DNA from: Modicisalibacter radicis
GTDB lineage: Bacteria; Pseudomonadota; Gammaproteobacteria; Pseudomonadales; Halomonadaceae
Direction of reading: 5' to 3'
DNA length: 64,000 bases
NCBI RefSeq assembly: GCF_900961225.1
Contig: NZ_CAAHFN010000011.1
Coordinates: forward strand, 62,001-126,000
How positions within the stretch are numbered: position 1 is the first letter of the stretch; every line of letters starts with the position of its first letter. This document shows positions 1 through 8,183 of this stretch, piece by piece. The translations under genes and the position numbers were made by a program. The notes beneath the pieces were generated by a model that saw nothing but the letters and a program-made list of their open reading frames with translations, was not told the origin of the DNA and ran no database searches.

Positions 1-832
1 CGGATATCGCCTCGAGCATATAGCCGCCGCCGTGAGCCTGGAAGAAGCCGCGCGGCGATTCGAGGATCTTGTCGGTGGCGCTCCAGCCGAACTGGGCGAA
101 ATCCACCGCGACGATGCCCGACTCCGAGGAACGACCGGCGTGGAAGGGCTTGGTCATGGTGCCGAAGTTTTCGCGCAGGCCGGCCGACTGGCTGGCGGCG
201 ATGGCCAGCGCTCGCAGCAGGGTCGGCTCGTCTAGCCCCAGCAGCCGCCCGGCCGCCGCTGCCGCCGCGAAGGTGCCACAGGTCGCCGTGGCGTGGAAGC
301 CATGTTGATAGTGGCGTGGCGAGATCGCCTCGGCGATCTTGGTCTCGACCTCCACACCGAGGTGATAGGCCAGCATCAGCTCGCGTCCGGACAGGTCGTG
401 GACCTCGGCGACCGCCAGCGCGGCCGGCAGGCACGGCGCGGTGGGGTGCGTCAGCAGACCGTAGACGCGATCCGGGCCCACCGCGAGCTGGGTATCATCG
501 AAGTCGTCGGCATGTATGCCCACCCCGTTGGCGAACGCCGCGAAACGCTCCGGCACGTGCATGTCGGTGCCGATGACGCTGGCCCGGCCGGCGACGCCCT
601 GGCGTTTCAGGTAGTCCTGGACGATCCGTCCCGATTCCGCCACCGACCCCGACAGCGCCAGCCCGAAGCCATCCAGGATGGACTTCTTGCCGATGGCGAT
701 CAGGTCATTGGACAAGTCGGCGTAATCGGTCGCGCGAATGAACTCGACGACTTCACGGGTCAATCCCTCGCCGTGCCGGGAGTCGATATCCGGGGTGAAC
801 TTCTCGATGGAGGCCTTCTGCTTGTCAGCCAT
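1..832 (-). CDS. MmgE/PrpD family protein (partial, runs off the left edge)
   Basis: The family contains 2-methylcitrate dehydratase, cis-aconitate decarboxylase and many uncharacterised enzymes acting on C4-C7 carboxylic acids; it is cytoplasmic. I translated 277 codons from ATG at 832, starting MADKQKASIEKFTPDIDSRH. Family-typical stretches follow: HADDFDDTQ, LGVEVETKIAEAISPRHY, GFHATATCGTFAAAAAAGRLLGL (shortened here: TATCGTFAAAAAAGR) and GLRENFGTMTKPFHAGRSS, the last holding the conserved lysine and histidine. The gene is open at base 1, so roughly 170 C-terminal residues are outside the window. It is a paralogue of the protein at 6757-8118 and is transcribed in the same direction as the enolase-superfamily gene just upstream. 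Substrate unknown. Confidence 0.9.
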   Translation of the reverse strand, partial: MADKQKASIEKFTPDIDSRHGEGLTREVVEFIRATDYADLSNDLIAIGKKSILDGFGLALSGSVAESGRIVQDYLKRQGVAGRASVIGTDMHVPERFAAFANGVGIHADDFDDTQLAVGPDRVYGLLTHPTAPCLPAALAVAEVHDLSGRELMLAYHLGVEVETKIAEAISPRHYQHGFHATATCGTFAAAAAAGRLLGLDEPTLLRALAIAASQSAGLRENFGTMTKPFHAGRSSESGIVAVDFAQFGWSATDKILESPRGFFQAHGGGYMLEAIS

Positions 833-939
833 GCTCTCTCCTCGTCGTCAAAGGACGCTACAGTGATCGACGCCTGCGTGGCAGCACGTCGGGGGGTCAG
901 GTAGCGCGCCGGGGCACCGACACGCCGCTCGTCACTTTC

Positions 940-2052
940 CTAGGCCGCGACGTGGGTGTCCTTCAGGCCATCACGATCGATCTCGAGCCCCAGGCCGGGA
1001 CGATCGGGAATGGTGAGGATGCCGTTCTCGGGACGCGGCGGGTCGACGAACAGGGTCTCGCCCACCGAGACCATGCCCAGGTGCCACTCGACCAGCCAGC
1101 CGTTGGCCAGCCCCGCCATGGTGTGCATGTTGAACAGCGGCCAGCCGCCGCCATTGGCGATCGGCAGATTGTAGGTCTGCGCCAGGTGCGCGGCCTTGCG
1201 TGCCTCGGTATAACCGCCGCAGTAGGTGCAATTGGGCTGAAGGATGTCGACCGCCTGATGCTCGACCAGCTCGCGCAGGCGCCAGCGATGGCCCTCCATC
1301 TGGCCGGCGGCAAGCGGGATTCGCGTCGACCGGCGCAGGTCGGCCAGGGCCCGGGCGTCGTTCTGGTAGAGCGGCTCCTCGAACCAGGTGATATCGCAGT
1401 CCTCGACGGCGCGACACAACAGCTTCGCCTCCACCGGGCTGAACAGATAGTTGGCGTCCATCATCAGGTCGATGTCGTCGCCCACCGCCTCGCGGATCGC
1501 CCTTACCCGGGCCGCATCCTCGCGCCAGCCGCCCTTGTCGACCCCCACCACCGTCTTGAGCGCACGAAAACCGCCGGCGACGTGCAGCCGGGCCGCCTCG
1601 GCCAACTGGTCGCGATCGTACTGGGGGAAACCGAAGGTGACGTAGGCGGGCACCCGCTCGCGGCAGCCGCCCAGCAACCGGGTGACCGAGCGACCGGCCT
1701 GCTTGCCCTGGATATCCCAGAGGGCGATATCCAGACAGGACAATGCCATGGAGACCGTACCGGTCATGGCCCGCGGATTGAGCTTGGCGGCCACGCGTTG
1801 ATGGATGGCCTCGACATCGCACGGATCCATGTCCCTGACGACGGGCAGGAAGTGTTTTTCCAGGGCGGCGACCACCGCATGGGCGAGGAAGTGCCCGGTC
1901 AGGCCATGGCCCACGATGCCCTCGTCGGTTTCCACCTCGCAGAAGACGAACACCTTCTGCTCCTCGCGGCCGTAACCGGCAACCTTGCCGGCCAGCAGCG
2001 GTATCTCGATGGAGGTGGTGTGCAGGCTCGCCCTGATGTCCTTGATTTTCAT
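940..2052 (-). CDS. Mandelate racemase/muconate lactonizing enzyme family protein (enolase superfamily)
   Basis: The product is 370 aa, normal for the family. Enolase-superfamily enzymes remove a proton next to a carboxylate, and many are sugar-acid dehydratases or racemases. The C-terminal barrel shows metal-ligand positions in MMDANYLF (Asp), WFEEPLYQND (Glu) and AAGQMEGHRW, followed by QPNCTYCGGYTEA. The start is set at MKIKDIRASL because GGGAGAG lies about 8 bases upstream; an ATG further upstream adds a basic segment unlike the family. It lies between the partial MmgE/PrpD gene and, divergently, the tctCBA transporter, so it probably processes the imported acid. The exact reaction cannot be called from sequence. 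Confidence 0.9.
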   Translation of the reverse strand: MKIKDIRASLHTTSIEIPLLAGKVAGYGREEQKVFVFCEVETDEGIVGHGLTGHFLAHAVVAALEKHFLPVVRDMDPCDVEAIHQRVAAKLNPRAMTGTVSMALSCLDIALWDIQGKQAGRSVTRLLGGCRERVPAYVTFGFPQYDRDQLAEAARLHVAGGFRALKTVVGVDKGGWREDAARVRAIREAVGDDIDLMMDANYLFSPVEAKLLCRAVEDCDITWFEEPLYQNDARALADLRRSTRIPLAAGQMEGHRWRLRELVEHQAVDILQPNCTYCGGYTEARKAAHLAQTYNLPIANGGGWPLFNMHTMAGLANGWLVEWHLGMVSVGETLFVDPPRPENGILTIPDRPGLGLEIDRDGLKDTHVAA

Positions 2053-2179
2053 TGTTGTCGCTCTCCCGGCTTGATCGTTCACCCAGGTGACCGGGCGTAC
2101 AGCAAACGCACGCCTCGCCACGAAGCTGGCGCCTGACCGACCTCCCGGCGCGTAAGCAGAAGGAGTCGGCCACCCCAGT

Positions 2180-2195
2180 ATTGAAAACTGTTAAC
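2180..2195. promoter_or_regulatory. Candidate regulator site 1 (ACAGTTTTC motif)
   Basis: ATTGAAAACTGTTAAC lies about 130 bases upstream of the enolase-superfamily gene. Its reverse complement, GTTAACAGTTTTCAAT, differs from the site at 2387-2402 by one base. The two sites flank the divergent intergenic region between the enolase gene and tctC, so a shared regulator, most simply the GntR protein at 5804-6487, is inferred. Confidence 0.35.
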
Positions 2196-2274
2196 TATTT
2201 TGTCAAATCGGGCGCTTCATTTCGCGCTCAGACCATTGGCGGATCATCGGGTGGCTGCAGCGGCTACCGGAAGA

Positions 2275-2291
2275 AAGTGACTCTATCACTT
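2275..2291. promoter_or_regulatory. Inverted repeat AAGTGA-N5-TCACTT beside a TATATA box
   Basis: There are perfect 6-base arms around CTCTA, followed directly by TATATATAAC, which could serve as a -10 element. The repeat lies just upstream of the short ORF at 2329. It has the size of an operator; no regulator can be assigned. Confidence 0.3.
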
Positions 2292-2328
2292 ATATATAAC
2301 TGATTTTTATTGACTAAAAGGAGATTCC

Positions 2329-2367
2329 ATGACCAGTACGACCGACAGTAATGCGACTAAAGGTTAA
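2329..2367 (+). CDS. 12-codon short ORF ahead of a terminator (possible leader peptide or gene remnant)
   Basis: ATG at 2329 follows a strong ribosome site, AAAGGAG, at 2317-2323 with good spacing. The ORF encodes MTSTTDSNATKG and stops at TAA 2365-2367. A factor-independent terminator begins at the stop codon. The arrangement resembles a transcription-attenuation leader upstream of tctC. The residues (Thr, Ser, Asp, Asn) are not a run of one amino acid as in classic amino-acid attenuators, so it could also be the surviving N-terminus of a lost gene. No function assigned. Confidence 0.35.
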   Translation: MTSTTDSNATKG

Positions 2368-2386
2368 GCCCCAAAGGGGGTTTTTT
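2367..2386 (+). terminator. Factor-independent terminator upstream of tctC
   Basis: GCCCC-AAA-GGGGG is followed by TTTTTT. It lies directly after the 12-codon ORF and 160 bases before tctC, so transcripts from the upstream TATATA promoter should end here unless antiterminated. Confidence 0.65.
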
Positions 2387-2402
2387 GTTGACAGTTTTCA
2401 AT
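2387..2402. promoter_or_regulatory. Candidate regulator site 2 (ACAGTTTTC motif), overlapping a TTGACA -35-like hexamer
   Basis: GTTGACAGTTTTCAAT contains TTGACA at 2388-2393 and has outer TTGA/TCAA arms. No clear -10 at normal spacing is visible. It is almost identical to the site at 2180-2195. The rest of 2053-2549 (about 500 bases without a sizeable gene) holds only the short ORF, terminator and inverted repeat listed here, plus A/T-rich leader sequence to tctC. Confidence 0.35.
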
Positions 2403-2549
2403 TTAGATACGAACACTGGTATACGGAAAACAAGCTGACAGGCTTCGGAGGTGAAATAGCGAGTCGACGAATAACGATAATTTCAAGAAAACCCAAAGCC
2501 CATTTCGACGACAAGACGCCATAAACAAACAGCAAGAAGGAAGGCTTAC

Positions 2550-3560
2550 ATGACGCTCAAGCTCACTAACGTACCCGCACCGAATGGTCGCCTGCTCCGG
2601 GCCGGCCTGATGACCGCGGCGCTGCTCGCGCCTCTTGGTGCACTGGCCCAGGAAGACTCCTGCGATCCGCAACAGTGGCCGGCCAAGACGATCGAACTGG
2701 TTTCCCACTCCTCCGCCGGTGGTGGCACCGACACCACCATGCGCATGTGGATGGACGCCGCCGCGGCCGGGATCGACGAAAACGTCACCGTGGTCTACAA
2801 GCTGGGCGGCGGCGCCCGTGCCGCGCATGAATACTTCAAGAAGCGCGGTCCCGACTGCCACACCATCATGGCCCTGACACAGACCCATCTGTACACCATC
2901 GCTCGCGGCAACTCGCCGATCGGGATCGACGACATCAAGGGCGTCGTGCGGGCCATGGACGATCCGTCGGTGATCGTCGTTCGCGAGGATAGCCCCTACA
3001 AGAACTATGAAGCGCTGCTCAAGGCCTCACAGGAAGAACCACTCACCTGGGGCGTGGCGCAGGTCGGCGGCACCGAACACATCGGTATCGAACGCTGGGC
3101 CGAAGCATCCGGCGCCAAGGTCAGGGTCGTGCCGTTCGGCGGTGGCGGCGACATGGTCACGGGGCTTCGCTCGGGTGCGGTGGACGCGACCATCGCCAAT
3201 GTCAGCGAGTCCCTGGACCAGATCAAGGAAGGCGATCTTCGAGCATTGGCAATCCTCGCCGAGGAACGCGTTCCTGATCTCCCCGACGTCCCCACCGCTA
3301 CCGAGAAAGGCGATGACGTCAAGGTCTCCACCACCCGCGGCTATTACATTCATGCCGATACGCCCCCGGCGATGGCCGACAGGATCGAAGAGTGGATTCT
3401 CACCGCGATGGACGGCGAGCGATTCCAGAACTACTTGAAGAACAACGGCCTGGACCCGGAGAAGAACATCGCCGGCAGCGATGTCTGGGACAAGCAGATC
3501 AAGGAAGAGTATCAGACGTCGCTGGAAACCATGCGCAAGCTCGGCCTGACCGACAAGTAG
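2550..3560 (+). CDS. tctC: Tripartite tricarboxylate transporter substrate-binding protein (TctC family)
   Basis: This periplasmic receptor captures a carboxylate and delivers it to the TctAB membrane pair. It has 336 aa. An N-terminal signal peptide ends near ALAQ (about residues 15-34); the mature part has the family's two-lobe pattern, with the loop GGTEHIGIE and glycine-rich PFGGGGDMVTGLRSGAVDA. The start is supported by GAAGGAAGG upstream. It is the first gene of tctC-tctB-tctA. The ligand is unknown: TctC relatives bind citrate, tartrate, aromatic acids and others. The neighbouring MmgE/PrpD and dehydrogenase genes suggest a hydroxylated di- or tricarboxylate. Confidence 0.93.
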   Translation: MTLKLTNVPAPNGRLLRAGLMTAALLAPLGALAQEDSCDPQQWPAKTIELVSHSSAGGGTDTTMRMWMDAAAAGIDENVTVVYKLGGGARAAHEYFKKRGPDCHTIMALTQTHLYTIARGNSPIGIDDIKGVVRAMDDPSVIVVREDSPYKNYEALLKASQEEPLTWGVAQVGGTEHIGIERWAEASGAKVRVVPFGGGGDMVTGLRSGAVDATIANVSESLDQIKEGDLRALAILAEERVPDLPDVPTATEKGDDVKVSTTRGYYIHADTPPAMADRIEEWILTAMDGERFQNYLKNNGLDPEKNIAGSDVWDKQIKEEYQTSLETMRKLGLTDK

Positions 3561-3587
3561 GCAGCGAGTCATCCGGAGGATCCCGAA

Positions 3588-4127
3588 ATGAGACACCCGT
3601 CGGCACGTCGTGCTGGCGATGAACCGGGGCACCGCCCCGCTTCATCGCCTCTTCACCCGGTGGATCGAGTCGTCGCCCTGATCGTCCTGGCGATCTGCGC
3701 GTTCCTGATCTGGCGAACTTTCCTCTTCGCTCAGGTTCCCGCCTCGCTGGCACAGAACGTCCAACCCGGCACCTTCCCCCAGCTACTGCTCTACCTGATT
3801 GCCGCTCTGGCCCTGCTGTTGCCTTTCGAGCACCTGCAGAAACGCAAACAGGGCATCGACATCGACAGCGACCGTCGCGAGCGTCCCGGATCCATCGTCT
3901 ACATCACCGCCGTGGCGCTCTTGTTCGTGGTCGGCGTCATGCCCTGGCTGGGTACTTATCTCGGCCTCATCCTCGCGGCCTTGGCGCTGCCACTGCTGTG
4001 GGGCGAACGCCGCTGGAAGATTCTGGTGCCCTATGCCCTGCTGTTCCCGACCGTACTGTTCTGGCTGTTCGCCAGCGGGCTCCAGGTGACCTTCCTGCCG
4101 GGCATCATCGGGCACATTTTTCGCTGA
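3588..4127 (+). CDS. tctB: Tripartite tricarboxylate transporter small membrane subunit (TctB family)
   Basis: The 179-aa membrane protein has a short cytoplasmic N-terminus and about four hydrophobic segments (near residues 27-46, 58-76, 103-140 and 148-172), the layout of TctB. CGGAGG precedes the ATG. It lies 27 bases after tctC and 72 bases before tctA, consistent with one operon. It pairs with TctA to form the transport unit driven by an ion gradient. Confidence 0.92.
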   Translation: MRHPSARRAGDEPGHRPASSPLHPVDRVVALIVLAICAFLIWRTFLFAQVPASLAQNVQPGTFPQLLLYLIAALALLLPFEHLQKRKQGIDIDSDRRERPGSIVYITAVALLFVVGVMPWLGTYLGLILAALALPLLWGERRWKILVPYALLFPTVLFWLFASGLQVTFLPGIIGHIFR

Positions 4128-4199
4128 TCAGGTACGCCTTTTACGGCCAAGCGCGAGAGCTCCGGCTGCAATCATCATTCGACTTGGGGGGCGTTAGCC

Positions 4200-5702
4200 T
4201 TGAACATCGATGCAATCCTGACCGGCGTCCAATTGATCCTGACGCCCACCAGCATTCTGCTGATTCTCGTTTCCGTGTTGCTCGGGGTGACTGTCGGCGC
4301 CCTGCCCGGCCTCAGCTCGACCATGGCGGTCGCCTTGCTGCTGCCCTTCACGCTGGGACTCGATCCGGTCGTGGCGATCGCCATGATGGCGGCACTCTAC
4401 TGCGCCGGAACCTTCGGCGGATCGATCACGGCCATCCTGATCAATGCCCCCGGCGCGCCACCCGCGGTGGCGACGGCACTCGATGGCTACCCGCTCGCTC
4501 AGCGCGGCGAGGCGGGTCGGGCGCTCGGCGTGGCGGCTATCGCCAGCGTTGGCGGAGGCATCCTGAGCCTTTTCATCTTCATCGCCGCCGCACCGCTACT
4601 GGCCTCCGTCGCGCTGAGCTTTCGTCCTCAGGAATACTTCGCCCTGACGCTGTTCGGGCTTTCCATGCTGGCTTCGATCAGCGGCAAGTCCTCGCTGCGC
4701 AATTTGATCGCCGGCTTCTTCGGCGTATTGGTGAGTACCGTCGGCATCCATATGGTCACCGGGATCGAGCGCTTCACCTTCGGCACCTCGGTACTCTACG
4801 AAGGCATCGACTTCGTCCCCGTGCTGATCGGCATCTTCGCGATATCCGAGATGCTCAAGCAATCCCAGGCCGGCGACGAGGTCATGGAGCGCATTCGCTC
4901 GGTGGCATTGCGGCTGCCCAGTCGTGACGATCTGCGACGAATCTGGGCGACCATTCTACGTTCGACGGGGATCGGTACCATCATCGGCATCCTGCCCGCC
5001 GAGGGCACGACCGTCGCCGCGATCATGGGCTACAACGAGGCCAAGCGCTGGTCGAAGCATCCCGAGGAGTTCGGCAAGGGGTCGATCGAAGGGGTGGCTG
5101 GACCGGAGGCCGCCAACAACGCCGGGACCAGCGGCGCGATGGTGCCCACGCTGGCCCTGGGGATACCGGGAAGCGGTACCACGGCGGTCATTCTGGCCGC
5201 CTTGATCATGCACGGGTTTCGTCCCGGTCCGTTCCTCATGCGCGAGAATCCGGAAATCCTCTACGCCATTTTCACGGCCATGCTGATCGCCAATTTCGCC
5301 TTTCTGTTCATCGGCCTTCTGGGGGCCAAGGTTTTCTCCATGATCACCCTGATTCCCAGGACCTTCCTCTGGCCCTCGGTCTTCTGCTTCGCGGTGGTGG
5401 GCGCCTTTGCCTATCAGCAGCAGATGTTCGACGTATGGGTCATGCTGATCGCCGGCCTGGTGGGCTTCCTGGCCTTGCGCCACGGCTTCGGGCCAGCCCC
5501 CTTCGTGATGGGACTGGTGCTCGGTGAGCTGATCGAGAAGAACTGGTCACAGTCGATGATCATCTTCAACAGCGACTGGACACGCTTCTTCGACAGCCCG
5601 ATCTGCAATCTCTTCTTCGTCATGACGGCCCTGAGCCTGTCCAGTCCGTTCCTGAAGCCGGTCATCAAGCGCCTGTTCAAGCGCCGCTCGGTGACACCAT
5701 GA
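4200..5702 (+). CDS. tctA: Tripartite tricarboxylate transporter large membrane subunit (TctA family), TTG start
   Basis: The 500-aa polytopic membrane protein has the TctA signatures GALPGLSSTMAVALLLP, FGGSITAILINAPGAP and GTTVAAIMGYNEAKRWSKHP, plus a second glycine-rich repeat, LALGIPGSGTTAV. It is the main permease subunit. The best start is TTG at 4200 (MNIDAIL), behind a GGGGGG tract at 4186-4191; the reading frame shows no suitable ATG near the N-terminus, so translation may be modest. It ends 101 bases before the convergent GntR gene. Confidence 0.94.
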   Translation: MNIDAILTGVQLILTPTSILLILVSVLLGVTVGALPGLSSTMAVALLLPFTLGLDPVVAIAMMAALYCAGTFGGSITAILINAPGAPPAVATALDGYPLAQRGEAGRALGVAAIASVGGGILSLFIFIAAAPLLASVALSFRPQEYFALTLFGLSMLASISGKSSLRNLIAGFFGVLVSTVGIHMVTGIERFTFGTSVLYEGIDFVPVLIGIFAISEMLKQSQAGDEVMERIRSVALRLPSRDDLRRIWATILRSTGIGTIIGILPAEGTTVAAIMGYNEAKRWSKHPEEFGKGSIEGVAGPEAANNAGTSGAMVPTLALGIPGSGTTAVILAALIMHGFRPGPFLMRENPEILYAIFTAMLIANFAFLFIGLLGAKVFSMITLIPRTFLWPSVFCFAVVGAFAYQQQMFDVWVMLIAGLVGFLALRHGFGPAPFVMGLVLGELIEKNWSQSMIIFNSDWTRFFDSPICNLFFVMTALSLSSPFLKPVIKRLFKRRSVTP

Positions 5703-5803
5703 CCCTGGTTGAAGGCGCCATCCCCGGCGATCGTCATGGTCGGTTTCGCGGAACGTTTCGGGAGGCGAACATGCCCCGCCTGTCACCATCGCTCGAGCAC
5801 GGG

Positions 5804-6487
5804 TCACGAACCGGCATGAGCAATCGCGCCCATCGCCCGGTCCCGCCCGGCGATCACATGATCGTGCATGGCCTTGAACGCTCGCTGGGCATCCCGCGAG
5901 GCAAGCCCCGCGACGATCTCTCGATGCTCGCGGTTGGAGGCCTTCATGCCGTCTCCCGATACCAGGCCTCGCGTCCGGAAGAGGTGCAGTTGACGGACGA
6001 GATCATGGTAGGTCCTGACCAGCCGCTCGTTGCCGGAAGCGGAAATCAGGAAGTCGTGAAAGGTCAGATTCGCAGGATAGTAACGATCGAAATCGCTGGC
6101 GTTGGCCGCCACCTCCATCTGCTCGATCAGCAGTTCCAGGTGATCCAGCTGGGCGCGGGTGATGCGGCCCGCCAGCAACATTCCGCAATAGCCGAACAGG
6201 CCGGCACGAACCTCATAGACCGATTTTGCATCCTCCTCGGTGATCACCCGAATGAACACGCCCCGGTTGGGGATCAACTGGACGAGCCCCTGCGCCGCCA
6301 GGGTGCGGCAGGCTTCCCGCACCGGCCCACGACTGATGCCGAGGCGCGTGGCCAAGGCATTCTCATTGATGCGTTCTCCCGGCGAGTAATGCCCTTCCAT
6401 GACCAGTCGCTCGATCTCGCGCTGCGCCATGCTGGTCAGGGATTGAGCACGCAGAAAGCCGGAGGAATCTGTCTCTTTATCGGCCAT
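5804..6487 (-). CDS. GntR family regulator, FCD (FadR C-terminal) subfamily
   Basis: The 227-aa DNA-binding regulator has an N-terminal winged helix (about residues 15-80; ENALATRLGISRGPVREACR is the recognition region). The alpha-helical FCD domain carries ligand/metal histidines in FHDFLI, EHREIV and MHDHV. FCD regulators usually repress catabolic operons and release DNA when they bind an acid. The gene lies inside the catabolic island, convergent with tctA and divergent from the second MmgE/PrpD gene, so it is the likely local regulator. Candidate operators are the ACAGTTTTC sites at 2180, 2387 and 6663. Confidence 0.93.
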   Translation of the reverse strand: MADKETDSSGFLRAQSLTSMAQREIERLVMEGHYSPGERINENALATRLGISRGPVREACRTLAAQGLVQLIPNRGVFIRVITEEDAKSVYEVRAGLFGYCGMLLAGRITRAQLDHLELLIEQMEVAANASDFDRYYPANLTFHDFLISASGNERLVRTYHDLVRQLHLFRTRGLVSGDGMKASNREHREIVAGLASRDAQRAFKAMHDHVIAGRDRAMGAIAHAGS

Positions 6488-6613
6488 TGTCGTCGTCAGC
6501 CTTGGCTCATGGTTGCGAATTCCATGGCGTCGTGTCGCGCCACGCTACCGGACATGACGGATGACTCGTTCTGTCAACAGTCATCAAAAAATTGCCCGTC
6601 GGCAGCATCCATT

Positions 6614-6635
6614 ATAGCCAGACAATACCGGCTAT
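6614..6635. promoter_or_regulatory. Inverted repeat ATAGCC-N10-GGCTAT between the GntR and MmgE/PrpD genes
   Basis: Perfect 6-base arms lie in the A/T-richer divergent intergenic region. It could be an operator half-pair; nothing further supports it. Confidence 0.2.
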
Positions 6636-6662
6636 CACAGCATGAATAGGCAGGCATGAGCC

Positions 6663-6682
6663 AATTGTCTACAGTTTTCCAT
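6663..6682. promoter_or_regulatory. Candidate regulator site 3 (ACAGTTTTC motif) before the second MmgE/PrpD gene
   Basis: AATTGTCTACAGTTTTCCAT shares TACAGTTTTCCAT with the two sites near 2180 and 2390 apart from small changes. It also contains the near-palindrome ATTGT-CT-ACAGT of the kind bound by FCD GntR proteins. It lies about 75 bases upstream of the gene start. Confidence 0.35.
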
Positions 6683-6756
6683 TTACCGAAACGCCAGGCT
6701 GCCACCTGGCGCCGAGATGGCTTGCGTAGCCCTCATTCAAGAGCAGGAGAACCCTG

Positions 6757-8118
6757 ATGGGCCATAGACCCGATGTCACACGCGCCTTGGCGGAATGGAT
6801 CGTCGCCTGTCCCTCGACCGCGATACCCGAGGAGATCCGCACCGAAGGCGTGCGCACCTTCGTCAACTGGCTGGGCTGCGCCATCGGCGGCGCCACCCAC
6901 GAGACGGTCGACCGCGCCCTAGCCGCCGTCGCTCCTTTCTCCGGCGCCCCCGAGGCCAGTGTGCTGGGGCGCAGCGAACGGCTCGATCCACTACACGCCG
7001 CGCTGATCAACGGCATCAGCTCGCATGTCCTCGATTACGACGACACCCACCTCAAGACGATCATCCACCCCGCAGGTCCCGTCGCCTCCGCCCTGCTCGC
7101 GATCGCCGAGACGCGTCCCGTCACCGGTACCGCATTCCTCGACGCCCTGATCATCGGCGTCGAAACGGAATGCCGCATCGGCAACGCGGTCTATCCGGAC
7201 CACTACGATCGTGGCTGGCACATCACCGGAACCGCCGGCGTGTTCGGCGCGGCCGCTGCCACCAGCCGCCTGCTCGGCCTCGACGTCCAGGCCACGACCT
7301 GGGCGCTGGGGATCGCCGCGACGCAAGCGTCGGGTCTGCGCGAGATGTTCGGCACCATGTGCAAGAGCTTCCATCCGGGCCGGGCGGCCCAGAACGGCGC
7401 CTTCGCCGCCTTCCTCGCCCAGGCGGGTTTCGACTCCTCGGAACGGGCCATCGAGGCATCGCGGGGCTTCGCCCAGGTCATGTCCGACAAGCAGGATTAC
7501 GACGAGATCCTCGACGGCCTGGGTACGCACTGGGAAGCGGCGCTGAATTCCTACAAGCCGTTCGCCTGCGGGATCGTCATTCACCCGGCGATCGACGGCT
7601 GCATTCAGCTAAGGGACGCGCTGGGCAATGACGTCGATCGAATCGCCAGGGTCGAACTCACCGCTCACCCGCTGGTGCTAGAGCTCACCGGCAAGGCCGA
7701 ACCGCGTACCGGTCTCGAGGGCAAGTTCAGCATCTTCCACGCCGCCGCCAGCGCCTTGCTGCACGGCGATGGCTCTCCCACCGCCTTTACCGACGAGGCC
7801 GTCAACGATCCCGCACTCGTTGCCCTGCGTCGCAACGTGCAGGTCACCACCGATCCCGGCTGTTACGAGGCCTCGGTCACCATCGCCGTCACCCTCGATG
7901 ACGGTCGACGCCTGGAGAAGCACATCGATCGGGCGATCGGCTCGCGGGAACGGCCGCTGAGCGATGACCGGATCGAGGCCAAGTTCCGCGGTCAGGCCGC
8001 CATGGTGATCGGCGAACAGCCTTGCGAGTCCGTGATCCAGGCGGCCTGGCAAATCGCGGCCATGGACGACGTCGGGGCCTTGGCCAGGACCTGCACGCCG
8101 CGGCCACCCACCCGATAG
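6757..8118 (+). CDS. MmgE/PrpD family protein (2-methylcitrate dehydratase/cis-aconitate decarboxylase family)
   Basis: The 453-aa cytoplasmic enzyme is full length for the family. Conserved blocks include SSHVLDYDDTHLKTIIHPAG, LIIGVETECRIGNAVYPDHY, WHITGTAGVFGAAAATSRLL and GLREMFGTMCKSFHPGRAAQ. It is a paralogue of the partial protein at 1-832; both carry the DD and FGTM-K-FH motifs of the active site. It is followed after 65 bases by the dehydrogenase gene, probably in one transcript. Dehydration, isomerisation or decarboxylation of a tri- or dicarboxylate is inferred; the true substrate is open. Confidence 0.93.
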   Translation: MGHRPDVTRALAEWIVACPSTAIPEEIRTEGVRTFVNWLGCAIGGATHETVDRALAAVAPFSGAPEASVLGRSERLDPLHAALINGISSHVLDYDDTHLKTIIHPAGPVASALLAIAETRPVTGTAFLDALIIGVETECRIGNAVYPDHYDRGWHITGTAGVFGAAAATSRLLGLDVQATTWALGIAATQASGLREMFGTMCKSFHPGRAAQNGAFAAFLAQAGFDSSERAIEASRGFAQVMSDKQDYDEILDGLGTHWEAALNSYKPFACGIVIHPAIDGCIQLRDALGNDVDRIARVELTAHPLVLELTGKAEPRTGLEGKFSIFHAAASALLHGDGSPTAFTDEAVNDPALVALRRNVQVTTDPGCYEASVTIAVTLDDGRRLEKHIDRAIGSRERPLSDDRIEAKFRGQAAMVIGEQPCESVIQAAWQIAAMDDVGALARTCTPRPPTR

Positions 8119-8183
8119 CCGGCGACACGCCTCGAACACGGCCAACACCGATGACAACGACCCATCAGCGAGGGACAGAACCC

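Noticed and set aside
952-2136. 394-codon plus-strand open frame opposite the enolase-superfamily gene
   Set aside because: It is the antisense of a clear family member; composition is His/Gly/Arg-rich, with no ribosome site or recognisable motif.
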